NCBI RefSeq assembly: GCF_000204055.1 | Contig: NW_006768782.1 | Span: forward strand, 838,467 to 902,466 | DNA length: 64,000 nt | Reading direction: 5' to 3' | Origin: Melampsora larici-populina 98AG31 | Taxonomy: Eukaryota; Basidiomycota; Pucciniomycetes; Pucciniales; Melampsoraceae | Shown: in pieces, positions 47,473 to 59,935 of the stretch | Numbering within the stretch: position 1 is the first letter of the stretch | How the letters are laid out: every line of letters begins with the position of its first letter | The notes under the pieces: generated by a model | Databases searched by the model: none | What the model was told of the DNA's origin: nothing | What the model saw: the letters and a program-made list of their open reading frames with translations, nothing else | Position numbers and translations under genes: made by a program

Positions 47473-50400
47473 ATGGCTCGATTCAAAGGACGCCACAAAA
47501 CCTTTCATCCTCAAAGACCTTATTGGCTCAAGCCCCCCAAGACCGCTTTACAGAAGGCCCATTTCAACCGCATGCTCGCCGCCGTCCTTGCACAATCAAA
47601 CCGACTTGCAGCTCAAATTCGCCACGATCAGAATCACGGTGGTCTCGACGGTGACGATGAACCGCTCTTACCAGAAGAAATCTGCGACCACCTTCCTCAT
47701 CCGGATTTCATCGAGGAGATATATCGCGAAAGAATTGAAGAAGAGCGACGTCAACGTGTTCTCCTTCTGGAAAGGTCATCACCTGAAATGTTTGATGCGT
47801 ACATCGAATGTCATCTCAAGACTTCTGAATGGGGGAATCCAGTGCTTTGGGACTTCAATCACAAGCCTGCGTGTAACTGCCCACCTAGTCAATGGCGGGT
47901 AAGACAAGTGGATCTCATTGACATTTTATGTAAGTATCACTCATGTCTTAATTGAAGTGATGTCTTCTATTATATCACTGATACCTACATTACACCTCCA
48001 AACGCTGGTAAGTCCGACGCAAGGCTAGCATTCGATTCTGTTCATGTCACAAAAGTGATCTAACCAGGCTGATCCTCATGGGATACATTGGCGGCTCACC
48101 AAAGTATCCTGTGACAGCTTTTTCCATAAGACTCCTCCGATTCTACCATGTCATATGGAAATATTGTACAACACGGGTGGCCCCATTCGCGCGAGGCCTG
48201 GACGAGTTTCTGGATGCGTTCAATCCACTCATGCTCACCAAGAGCGATCAGGTATGACATTTTTTTTCACTATCAACCATTAACACACAACAAAATTAAC
48301 ACCTTGTTTTACTCCTATTGTTTTTTAGCCTTGTCAATGGCACACACCTTTGTACTGGGCGATCGACACGTATCGAATGATGCTTACAATGACGGAATCC
48401 GTCCTGGATACTCAACTACAACTTACCACCCTGGACAAGCTAGCTGAAAACTGCCCTCGGTGCTTTGGGCCTCCGGTTATGAGCGGTCTCATCTTATCTG
48501 AGCCGGACATCATTGTTTGCCTCGATGGGAATTTCCAACATCGAAGGCATATAAGTGCTGGAACCAAAGCGGCCAAGACTCTGACGAAAATGCCAAAGCT
48601 GTTTATTCCGGATCAGCAAGTCACTGAAATGGAACAACGACTTTCCGGTATGTCGGACAACGACTTTGTAAGTACTGATTCATATTTTCAAATGAGAAAA
48701 AAAATGACAAATTTCTGGTTAATATGTTTCTATCCTATGCAGCAAGCGTGTGCCAACCAGCACACTGCAGCCAATGATACTCGCGGCAAGGGCCACTGGG
48801 CCGGATGCGATGAAACCGGTCTCATGGCAATGACTTGCCGTCATGACCACCCGCTTCGATATACAAATATAGTTCAAAGCGGGGAAAAGTGGGGTGAAGT
48901 GTCTTATAACCAGTGAGACAGACAGAGAGTCTGACTATATCATTGGTTTGTTCGATTGCCACTAGGCTCCATTATTCCTATACGCTGATCAATTGGATCT
49001 TGACTGTAACTGTGGATCTTGGTATTGATCCACAGCGGTTAGGCTTTTTGTATGACATAGGTTGTACAATTGAGAATGGGATTGTAAAGGTATGTTAGCA
49101 CAAGCTAATTATTCAATCAGTTATGGAATCAATACCTGATATCTTCAACCAGCGCGAAATGTTTGTAGAAGAACGGCGGCTTGGAAGACTGAAGTTTGGT
49201 ACTAGTGTCTTCCACGCATATGTTCATCGATGGGCTTGCCAGCTGCTGTGGAATCCGAGGCTCAACGTGGGTTGGGGACTTTCTGACGGGGAAGGGTGTG
49301 AGAGAAATTGGATGGATCTTGTGCCACTGGTGGCACCTTTACGATATTCAACGCCACAACATCGAGTTAACGCGATCAGCATGAAGGCCGACCACTGCAA
49401 CTTCCATCGCCGTCACCATGCAGGTGCGTGATGAATTTGGTTGTAATTCTTCCATCAAGATACTGACAGATATCTACCAGCCCGAAATCTTGTCCGCAGA
49501 AAGAAGGAGGTACATGCAAGGCTTCATGATGCGGAGCAGACACTCACCACCCTTGAGACTCCAGATGAAGAGTACCCTGGCCACGATTCTCATTTCTTTG
49601 AGAACTTGTGGAATACTCGAAAGGCCCATGACCTGGACGCAATGAACAAGCAGAAGAGTCGTAAAAAGGAAATGATTGCAGTTTTACTGGGCTTAGAGGA
49701 GGAGCTCATAGGTGCTTGGTGATATCGTTTCATGCCTTTATTGTCGTATACAGCTGTTTACTCTGCTGGACTCTATCTCCCTCAATATCAGCGAACGACT
49801 TCGGACAATCCAAGCAACCCGACGAAGGGCCCGAACGGACGCTGACAACAATGAACTCATGGCTCTACCAGGGACGGTTGTAGATGTAGAAGAGCAGATT
49901 GAGGGTGTTGCAACCGCGTTAGGAGGTGTTGCGTTTAGAGCTTTGGCGGGTGCGACTGGTGAGTTCTTTCCAATATAACTTATGAAGCCCAGCTAACATA
50001 TCGTTCTTTGTGTCTCATAAAAGACAACAAAACTAATGCATTGATAGCCATATCAATTGCACGAAGTAACCTTTATGAGGCCAGAGTTGGCCTCACTGAA
50101 TCCAGGCTACGCCGCCATCAGAATACTGGTAAGTGTTTAATATGTACACTTGTGTCATCTCATACTGACTTGACACTTCTCAATGAAATTGATAGGGCAG
50201 CGAGCTGCGCAATACAATGCGCGTCAAGACAGCAAGAAGACTGCCAACCTACGCGTGAAGTACCAAACCTATGAGCGCAAAGTTCAAAAGTACCATACCG
50301 ATTTTCCAAGGGCGGTACGTGTTCAACTCCCTGACCTTGTCACGGTCATGCGAATGTCATTAGAGGATAATTTCTGGAATCGGGGTGAGGTGGATGAAGA

Positions 50401-50719
50401 AGAGCACGGTGATCATGCTGATAAGTTTAGAGCTGGTATAGACGCAACCCTACTGCAAAGGAGGGCGGTCGAGGAGCTGAGACGCATTGCCAGGGAAGTC
50501 CGTCAGATGATGGGTTGGGCATTTGAATATTATGAACAAATCATTTCATTTAAAACGCAATTAGAACAAGGTGGGTGAGCGCACTTCTATGTTGACATTC
50601 CAATGTAAAACTGATACCACCTGCCTGCAATTTCAGAAGGCGATCTAGCCTGTCAGACTAGGAAGAGGTCTCTACACAGCATCATAACGAGGAGATGCTG
50701 CAAGCTGTGGAAGAATTGA
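47473..50719 (+). CDS. KDZ transposase (CxC cluster, RNase H-like core)
   Basis: A multi-exon gene with start ATG 47,473. The N-terminus is basic. The KDZ-associated cysteine cluster follows (CNCPPSQWR, then FCSCEKD across an intron, then GYIGGSPKYPVTAFS). Core motifs of the Kyakuja-Dileera-Zisupton family are CLDGNFQHRRH with the first acidic residue, the segment CANQHTAANDTRGKGHW followed by CDETGLMAMTCRHDHPL, LGFLYDIGC, SVFHAYVHRW and GWGLSDGEGCERNW. The tail is coiled-coil-like. A TGA at 50,717-50,719 ends the frame. In the same frame the text continues with plausible family sequence (LKHELQETRAYLDDC, EVSWGRVCVWAG) to 50,983, so the C-terminus may be truncated by a nonsense change of about 90 residues. 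It encodes the enzyme that moves this element. Confidence 0.88.
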
Positions 50720-53068
50720 AGCCGAGACCTGAAGCATGAGCTTCAGGAGACTCGTGCATATCTGGATGATTGTGCTGAGCTAGATGAGGCTTTGGAGGTG
50801 TCTTGGGGTAGGGTGTGCGTCTGGGCTGGGCAAGAGTGGATGAATCTTGGAGGTGCTCTTGTAATTCGAGCTGAGGAGCCCGACGAGTATGAGGAACAAG
50901 AAGATCACATGTATGACCATCTATATGACATGAATGGTGAGGTTCTATATGACATGAACCGTGACCTGTTAGGCTATGAGTAGAGAAGTGTGTAGTATAC
51001 ATTTACTTCATTCCTATAAACATCTATATCCTTGTATAAATATTATGAAATATTGTCTCATGATAAATACATTCCTGAGATGCCATTCCTTGAACAAAGC
51101 AATGAAGACTATGTGCATGATCCCATATATATCATGAAAGGTTACATGTTTGTATTATAAGAAAATTGGATCACCTCTGGCAACTATTTGAAATGGATCA
51201 TTTCTTACCAGGTTGTTTCATTTTTAACTGGATTTCTAGTTGAGGTTAGTGCACGCAAAGCTATTAATAAACTTTGCAAGACTCACATCAACATCAAAAA
51301 AAAACATGTTGATAAACTGTGGCATTATGTTTGGGTTGGTTGATTAGGGGGGTGGTTGGCATGTGGGTTGATTTGACTCACACCATTTGGTGAAATCTTT
51401 GTATCATAGGATGGCATCACATCCATTCATTATCAAATTGATCACAAATGTCTTGAACTGGTCACAAGAAACTGCATTACATGTAGATTTATCATATGGT
51501 TATATTATATCATTTGACTTTGATTTGTTCTTACATTTGGTGATCAATGGAATAACCGCCAGATAAAAGATCACACGCAGAATATAGTCCTAAAACTGAT
51601 GAAGTTAAATACCCTGAACTGATAAATCTAATAGGAATTGGTGCAAGGTTTTGATTTAATTCTTTGATTGAATAAAACAATTGAGTAATTAATGGATCAG
51701 TTATATTTATATAAATCAATAGCCCTTCATTGAAGTCTTTGGTGGAATCTATGAAACTAGGTTGGGGCAAATTGTAAGGTGGATCATATAAAGTCTCAAT
51801 CCAATCATGCATTGATTCTAGTGAAGTGTTTGGTAAAGGTGATAATTTGACCATGAGTGTCTGTTGGTGATTGATGATGCATTGTAAGGACTTTATTGAG
51901 TTATCACTGTCAAGATAGATCAAGATAGAGGTGGAGTTCGTTTTTGCATTGAGGAATGGAATGAGGAATGAACCAAGTCTTACTGATTATGGTGTGCTGG
52001 AGCTGGTGCTGATCCTGGGTTGTCAGTAGCACTCTTTCTTGAGCTATCACTGTCCAGATAGAATCCAGATAGAAGTGAAGTTGGTTTTGGGTTTGAAGAT
52101 TGGATCCAGAAATGACAGAAGACTCACTGCTGATTACCTGCTGGGGCTGGTGATCAGTGGGTAGCACTGGTTCTATTCATTCTTGAAACTCAAAAATTTG
52201 GTGAAAGATGATGGATATTGATGTGATTGGAATTGGACTTCAGGTTGATGAAGACTACAAACAATATCAAATAGTTGCTCAAGCAAGTTAAACAAAAGTT
52301 CATCACGCTGGAAGCCAGTGTAATTAAGGAGTTTATAAGGGATCAACACAGGGTTAAACCAATGTTGATCACGCTGAACATGAACAAAGTATATGAACAA
52401 AGTTTCAATATGCCCTTATAATCTCCTCTTGGCCAAGGGAGAATATATGTGAGCCATTAGGATTAACACAGTGGTTAACTCCTCATCCCTTATCATCTCC
52501 TTGCACCATTACCAGAGTATAAAGGATAACTTAAGTTGATCACGCTGAACAAAAACATAGCACCCTGAACACAAACAAAGTATCAAGGTCACCCTGAACA
52601 AAAACTGGGCAAGCCACAAAGAAAGTATCAATATTTCTATTCCCTTATAATCTCCTAATGGCAAAAGCAGATTATAAGGAGATTATAAGGTATTCAGATT
52701 GACACACTGGTTAACTCCTAAATCGGATATAATGCCCTTTCCAATTAGGATATTCTAAGGTATTAACACTTGACACACAGTGTTAAACCTATGTTGATCA
52801 CACCGTGATATCTGATATCAACATAGTTGCCATATCAATTCTATTCGATTATAATCTCCTTATTAAAATACGAGATTAGATTAGGATGAACTGGGTGGTA
52901 AGTACAAACTCCTATTAACTTATAATCTCCTTATCTTATAAGGTAACTTGGAAATACCAAGTTACGCACTTTATGAGATTCAACACCTTAAGCACTTTAT
53001 GAGAATCATTCATCAAGCAATACCTTATAATCTCATTATAAGGCAAGGAAAAGAATTAACATGTTATG
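50720..53068. other. Spacer between convergent gene pairs, AT-rich
   Basis: The first 260 bp continue the KDZ C-terminal frame. Beyond that I see no gene I can support. Some minus-strand open stretches (51,531-51,923; 51,910-52,167; 52,173-52,400) lack domains. The motif TTATAATCTCCT recurs at about 52,416, 52,645, 52,849 and 52,919, with a variant at 52,489. The phrase gttgatcacgctgaac recurs near 52,365 and 52,534. Confidence 0.5.
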
Positions 53069-53728
53069 CACCTAATGAGAATCTTCATCATACTTCATAC
53101 TTAACATTCAATGTTAAGCCATGATGACCAGTCTGTTTGATATGTGAGTTTGGACTCTCAAAAGTAAGTATATTTTGCATTGGACCTGAGTGGACCAAAA
53201 CAAAGAAATGAACCAAGTGACAACAATCACAAAGAAAACAAAGAGTGAACCAAGAGCCCCTGAATGTTAGAACACCAACAACTTATAGGCCCAATTATAT
53301 ACATAAACACCTTATAGGCCCAATTATATACATAAAGAATACTATTAGAAAATTGAATGTAACCATTTCACTGGATATGAATCAAATCTTCCACTGCACA
53401 CCTAATGAGAATCTTCATCATACTTCATACTTAACATTCAATGTTAAGCCATGATGACCAGTCTGTTTGATATGTGAGTTTGGACTCTCAAAAGTAAGTA
53501 TATTTTGCATTGGACCTGAGTGGACGAAAACAAAGAAATGAACCAATTGACAACAATCACAAAGAAAACAAAGAGTGAACCAAGAGCCCCTGAATGTTAG
53601 AACACCAACAACTTACAGGCCCAATTATATACATCAACACCTTATAGGCCCAATTATATACATAAATAATACTTTTAGAAATTTGAATGTAACCATTTCA
53701 CGGGATATAAATCAAATCTTCCACTGGA
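53069..53728. repeat. Tandem duplication, 330-bp unit
   Basis: The segment starting cacctaatgagaatcttcat and ending atcaaatcttccactg is present twice, offset by exactly 330 bp (about 53,069-53,398 and 53,399-53,728). Only a handful of differences separate the copies, so the duplication is recent. It lies in the spacer of the KDZ element. Confidence 0.88.
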
Positions 53729-54030
53729 CCACCTCAAGTATGGTGTTTGCGGATTCCTTTCATCAGGGGTAGTATCTGACCTAACCCCCACAACTTGTTT
53801 ATGATCATTTGGGTGGCAAGGTTTACTATTTAATTTCTTGTTGGGCGCGGGATGTTATTTTATATTTATACTCAAAAGTCACCTTCTGGAATAGCTTAAC
53901 CATTGTTTGTGGGCACACCTGACAACAAAAAGTTCATAAGACAACAAGAAGAAAACATGAATGTATTATTTCGAAAATGATGACTTGATACCACAACCAA
54001 CATTAGAAAATGTGTTCTTTTACTTGTAAA

Positions 54031-55883
54031 CTATATATCGAGGGCTGATAGGTAAGTTTGAGCAGCCTGGTGAGCAGCAGAAGCAGCTCGCGCCTTGTGC
54101 CTCCACTTTTTTTCCTCTTTTCTCAAGACCTTTCTGAAAGTTGGAACTGAGAATCCAGGTGGCGGAAACGGTAACCTCATGGAACCATCACTATATCTGG
54201 CTCTCCCAATGCAATCACTTCTAGCACCTGACACTCTTGCTGTACTGGCATACACGTCAGCGTGAGAGTACAAAGCCACAGATACTCGAAGAGGTCTGTT
54301 GCGACTCCCTGGAATTGGAAGTATTGTAGCCACCGAGTGATCCAGAAATTTGAAGCGGGCATGTAAGGAATAGCCAGGATCAGCACAAAAGCTTACACCT
54401 AGGGATCCAAAGTTCCAGCGGCCGCCGGAATAGTCGCGACCATAAGCAAACACTGAATCAATCAGATTGGAGTTTTTGCCATCCCGATGTGGGGCTACCT
54501 GTATATTATAATTAACATGCTGTCCTGAAACATAAACATATTCAAACTGTTAACATAGGAAAGATATATATCAGGTTTGGATGAGGATGACTTGCCATGG
54601 ATGATGTGGTTGTCCGTTCTTTCCAGGTGTTCCACAAACAGCGGATCGGAGTTTTTTTTGAGATAGCTGATAACATTTTCAGCCACTTCGTAAGTCTCAG
54701 GCTGGACTGCTGCGTTGACAACTCGTGACACCTCGTAAGCCCAATGCAATTGTTGGATTCTTCTGGCATTATCGACCCTCTTGAAAAGGCAATCCTCACC
54801 CAGCCCCATGACTTTGGGGAGATGTCGGTCAGAATTGGGCCAGTCCCCACAATCTTCAAGCCTGTAGCCCTGGCGGTCGAAGCCCAATTCCATCTTGGTA
54901 TCAGCAAGGGCATCAGGCTGGCTTCATATAATCAGTTTGAAGTTTGCGACTTTGGCTGTGAGCTTAATCATAATGTACTTACAGAACCAAGGCCAAAACC
55001 GTAGGTCTCATAAGCGAGGTGTCCATTCAGGGCCCCGGGGACAGGAACTGGATAGTTTCCAAGGTTTGAGTGTCGTGCGGTCGCTGAAATGGAAGGGCTG
55101 AAAGCACTATCAGAAGATGAGATTTTGGCTTCTAGGATGTTTTTGTTAATAGGTCCAATGAAACCAGGTAAAGCGTGTAGATGTGCAGAGCCTTCTAAAG
55201 CTTTGAGACCGCTTACCTGTCATGTAAAGCGATAATCGGTTATATTGTTAGAAAGGATTACATGGTGAACAACTCACGGCAGCTACTGAAGCTTTCGCAT
55301 TGGGAGGAAGGCCCATTGCCAGGAACCGTCCAGCCAGATCCACCAAAACAATCGCCTTATTCGAATTCAAAGGGCGGGGTGACTTAGATCTCTCAGCAAT
55401 TAGGACTTGTAAGGCTTTGAAATTGGGGTAGCGGAGACCGAAAGGCCGTTCAGATCCAGGTTGTGATTCGTGGGCTATGATGGTTGACTTGATGTATAAA
55501 GCGCAGGTTTCAATGTCATGCTGGCGAGAGTTGATGGGAAACAGGATATCCAGATCGTTCAGGACGATGTCAATAGATTGAGGTATATTGGGTAGGGAGA
55601 GGTGATTCGTTTCGAAAAGAAAGAAAGTCACAGCCAAGTCGAAGTCAATAACTTCAGGCGTGATATCCCCTAGGGAATCATCTACTAGGGATTGCCGAAC
55701 GAATTGGTCGACCATCGAGTTGTAGTTGAATCGATTTTGGTAATGATAACCAGGTTTTTCTGGCTTGAATCTGTCGGGTAATAGTGCAGTGCGTTTACTA
55801 TTACCCTTGCCTGCTGGGTAAGGTTCGATCGGAGGTTTTCCGGGCTGCTTTCTGTGGGGCGGCATGCTGGGTAAGAAGAACAT
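54031..55883 (-). CDS. TET/JBP-type 2OG-Fe(II) oxygenase in the KDZ element
   Basis: A multi-exon gene starting at ATG 55,883 (or the internal ATG at 55,865, MPPHRKQPG). N-terminal region: PKPEKPGYHYQNRF-like basic segment, then a helical domain (DITPEVIDFDLAVTFFLFET; LYIKSTIIAH). The oxygenase fold is near the C-terminus. An exon beginning just after acceptor ATACAG supplies the iron motif HxD (VAPHRDGKNSN). Next come GGRWNFGSLGVSF, the distal His in FLDHSVATILP and the 2-oxoglutarate Arg in LRVSVALYSHADVY. This layout matches the TET/JBP proteins linked to KDZ transposons, which oxidise thymine or 5-methylcytosine in DNA; the substrate is inferred. The last 60 residues are basic. It faces the transposase gene. 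Confidence 0.8.
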
Positions 55884-56825
55884 CGATTAGCATCATGACA
55901 CAAACACGATCAATAAAAGGAGACAGAGTTGAACGATGAAGGAAGAAAGGAGGTGGAATGTTGTTTAATGGACTTGAATATTATCAATCCCCATGTTGCA
56001 ACCGTGGAAGAGTGGATTTTGCAGCCTGAATATTATCAGTCCTGCACCACTGGGAATGAGGAAGTCGGGGGGTGATTGAGATGTGATGTGGGAAGATGGA
56101 AAAGGCTTACCTTTGAAGTGTAGATAGGTTTTTAGTGCAAACACGATGGAAAAGATGTAAGTGACGAAGTATGTGTGGGAATCGGGGGTGAAAATCGAAA
56201 GCAAAGGACTTACCTGATGTATAATGGCTGTGTGGTTGGAGAGCAGGGGCGGGGATCGAAGGAAAGGGGAAAAGGGAACTGTTGACCTTACGAAGACGGT
56301 ACAGATTTTTCACTTGGATTTCAGTATTGGTGCGTCTTGGTGACACGTGACCCAATTGTATGTGAAACCGTTGCGAAGTGTAGGTCCAGGCGACACCTAG
56401 ACCTGAATTGAGGTTCATGTAATTTTGGTTTGTTGGGAACCCCTGACTGAGGTGGCCACATATGGGTGATGTGTCCCACTCTGCTAGAAGCTGCTTGCGC
56501 TGACAGGCAAGGCGGCCAGGCAATCAAGATCCCCTGTTCGAGTTGCGGACACGGCCCTTTTTTAGCTACCCAATCAGTAGCAAGGCGCCTATCTTGTTAA
56601 GTTATTGGGGATTACTTCCTGGGTATTGCTATGATGTGGGCGTCTCACTTATTCACTTATTATTCCAGGGGTCCCTCATGAGTGAAAAGTTTGTAAATTT
56701 CAAATTGGATGAAATGAAGGACAGATGATGTCTATAAATTATGAATTGAAATCTATAATTTTATGACTTTTGATCAATTTTAAGCACAGCATGTTTGTGA
56801 TATTTAAACACAACACTACATCATA
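55884..56825. other. Spacer, no gene supported
   Basis: Presumed promoter of the oxygenase gene and 3' region of the next gene. Open stretches on the minus strand (56,107-56,523) have no domain. Confidence 0.4.
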
Positions 56826-58815
56826 CTACAACATGGGTGGGTGGTATTCAGCAGGAGTGACTGGGTTCACAGGAGTAACAAGTTTTACCGTGTAGCGTCG
56901 CGCCAAGATATTGTCGTACCAGGTCTGCATCAGATCTTTATCATTCATGATTTCTGCAGGCCCACGTGATAGCATCTCGGCAGTGACCTTAGAGTCACTT
57001 GTTTGATGCACCTCGAGTTTGATACCACTTCGCAATACATGGTCGCAGTTGCTCCTCTTTGGATGGTTATGGACTCGAGGTTTGATGAATTTGCTATTGA
57101 CGTTTTCAAGGTGGTTTACTTATATCATACCCAAAGAGAGTCAGAGTCAGGGATCTAAAACCGGAAGGTTTGATAGGGTTCAGGTTCAGACACGAAAGGA
57201 AAACACTTACAAACAAGACCATTCAATTCAAATGTAAAGTCCTTGCGTAACTGGTCATTTGTACTGACGCCAGAACCGGTAGGTTTTGCCTTATGGTTTG
57301 AGGAGTTATTGTGTCCGGTAGCATAGTGATCAAATCGCTCCAGGAGATGATTACGAGAAGAAAATGTAGCGAGGTACACGAGATCAGAGCTATACTCCTT
57401 ACTCCAGCCTGCTGAAGGGTTGGTGGTCGTAGGGTTCCATGACGCTGCCATGAGGTGGTATTGGATTCCGTATGCCTTGTGGGTCACCTCAAGCTATGGT
57501 TCAACATGACTTCAGTTGTGGTGGTTGTTCGAAAATGGCAATCACACACTTACAGAAGAGTGTATTTGTTCAATCTGCGCAATGCCTTTTTCTTGGTACT
57601 TCGCACTTTGAGTTATGTCGCGACTCAAAGCCATATGATCTTTTACCTTCTGGATGTTGATGAGGCGTTCAAAAGCCGGCTTAAATTCTGCTTCTTCCAC
57701 AGTTAGTAATTGGTGAGGTTGAAGATTGGCAGGATCGTTCGATACCACAAGAGCAATGCGGTCGAATAAGACCTTGTCAAATATGGCAACATCGGTAGTT
57801 AGCTTGACTTTTTGCCAAGCATCGCAAACGATTTCGTTGTAAGTTGCCAGGCGATCTGATTCCTCTGGACTGACGTCTTCACCATTTGGTGGAACCACTT
57901 GAGGCACTGTTTTTGAAGGGATTGATGCTTATTTGTTAGCAAGGTCTGTCGCGGCATGAAACAAGACAGTACGTACTTTTGTTGTCAACTGTGGCCACCA
58001 AACTGAATTTGCGGAAGAGATGGTAGGGTGAGATATCCATTTCGCGTCCTCCCCGATGACTGCCAAGAAAAAAAAAAAACACCGTCAGACCAAACTTTTG
58101 CTTTGGAGATGAAGATGAATAACTCAACACCCCGTATCTGAGGGTGTCATATGTAATCCCCCCAGCCAGACTCAATACTTTCAGGCGAGTTATGAGTTGT
58201 TCTTCAAGAGCCCTGGCTTCGGTGAGGATGTTAAATCCAATTCGGTTGTGACCAGAGGCTTTTGCACAGCGTAGATAGTGTTCCAGTTCCATGTCAGTCC
58301 ATTCGGCAGCAAGTTCCTTATAGTTGAAAAGGGTGGGTTTGGTAATGGGCTTTTTCGGGAGCGGCATGCCATTCAAATCGACAGGTGGTGCAGCAGAAGC
58401 GTCCGGTACGGGCAATTCTTCTTCTTGATGAGGATTCTTACTCTTTTTGCTAGCCACCTTGCGGCGTCGACGCCGCTTTTTTGGTAAAGAACCACCTTGA
58501 CCATCTTCTGAGTCCGGCTCTGGTTCAGATTTGTCTGAATCTGAATCTGATTTTGCTAGTAATGCAACATAGGATTTGTAAGTTTGTAGTGACCTACACA
58601 AGGAATGATAAATTTGTGACTTACTTTGGTATGATGATGAAGAGTCATCAGAGTCATCGCTATTGGTCCCATTCAAATCTGAAAAAGAAGACCAATCAGA
58701 AAATCATCAGAATGCATTATTAACGCTGAACTAAATAGAATAACACACCTTTTTCATCCTGGACATCATTCTTTTTATTCTTTTCCAGAGATCTACCACG
58801 GGTTTTAGGTGCCAT
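56826..58815 (-). CDS. Unidentified fourth protein of the KDZ element
   Basis: Start ATG 58,815 (MAPKTRGRSLEKNKK), stop at 56,828-56,826, several short introns. The N-terminal 100 residues are Ser/Asp-rich acidic (NSDDSDDSSSS, SDSDSDKSEPEPDSEDG) followed by a bipartite-like nuclear signal (PKKRRRRRKVASKKSK). The middle has NYKELAAEWTDMELEHYL and ITRLKVLSLAGGITYDTL. A later exon has VEEAEFKPAFERLINIQKVKDHMAL. The C-terminal part has LEVTHKAYGIQYHLMAASW and HLLERFDHYATGHNNSS. I recognise no family. Location and nuclear signal suggest a chromatin or transposition role. Exon borders in the middle are approximate. Confidence 0.6.
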
Positions 58816-59935
58816 CTGATCTGGGGGGACGATTTGAAAGATCAAAGACGGCGGGGAGGACTGTAATAGATCAAAGAAGGCGGCTGGAATAGAAGTGAAT
58901 AAAAGGGTAAGGTGAATAAAAGGGTAAGGCGGATTTTTTCTGGAGGTCAGTGGAGGTAAACAGTCAAGACTCTTTGGGGCGGTGTGTTTTATTTGAAGGA
59001 ATTTCATTATAGTATATTAGGTTTGTCTAGATGATGAATTGACTTTTTTTGAATTATTTTGGATTGGATTTTTTTCGATCTAGTCATAGTAAGGCTATTT
59101 GAATTTGAATCAATTGTGTGTGTATGGATATTTGTGGGATCTTGGGGTGGAGGAGTTGGATTGTGGAGTTCGATTGGTAATAGATGGTGTGAGGAAGATG
59201 TCAGATTCATATGAATTTGGTCCGATTTGATACAACTGGTTGAGTGGATGTGAAACGTTTTGGTGACAGTACGCTAGTTGAGGAGGTGGTTTTGGTGAGG
59301 GTGTATTATTCGATCATCTTGATGTGTGTAGAGGGAAAGATTCGATAGGATAGGGTGGGATGAAAAGGATGTTGAGGGCAATCGAAAGAGATTGATTGTT
59401 CTAATTTGGAATCAGTACCATACATTTTGTTGAGATCTGAGAGATGTGGTGAAGGGTGATGTGTTGGCTTGGCATCTTGGTATAAGGTGCGTGAACTTAT
59501 GTACATTGGTTGAGCTGTTGAGGGGGTGGAATGTCCACTAAATGAGTGGATCAAGGGGGTATGATATGGCTAAGATGTGTATATGAGTTATAAAGTGGAG
59601 CTAGCTGGTTGATGGGGTGACGTTCTGGGGTGGTGTGGTATGTAGCTTCTTAAGATGGGGATGGTCTGGGTGTGGTATTTGAGGAGACTGGTTGGTCGGT
59701 CTTATGGGGGTGGGCTGGTGTCTGGACGGGGTGTATGGATTTCATGGCATGGTATGGTGGGTGTGGTATCGGGCAAGACACACGGTTCTGTGTTGAAGTG
59801 GTGGGGTGCTGTTGCTGCTGTTGGGGTGGATCGATTTGGAAGGGTGGTATGGTAGTGGTGTGATATCCCAGAAATACAGAGGGCTCTGTCATGAGGTGGT
59901 GGGATGGCCTGTTGAGGGGTGGATAGGTTTCCCTG
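58816..59935. other. Promoter side and sub-terminal region, no gene
   Basis: GT-rich on the plus strand. From about 59,640 the sequence is dense in GGTGGTATGGTG and GGGGTGG motifs, the complement of the CCACCC-rich tract inside the left end. This may be a sub-terminal transposase-binding region. Confidence 0.45.

Noticed and set aside
51531..52400. Minus-strand gene between the KDZ and oxygenase genes
   Set aside because: Three short AT-rich open stretches have no domain, no consistent splice junctions and overlap repeated motifs.
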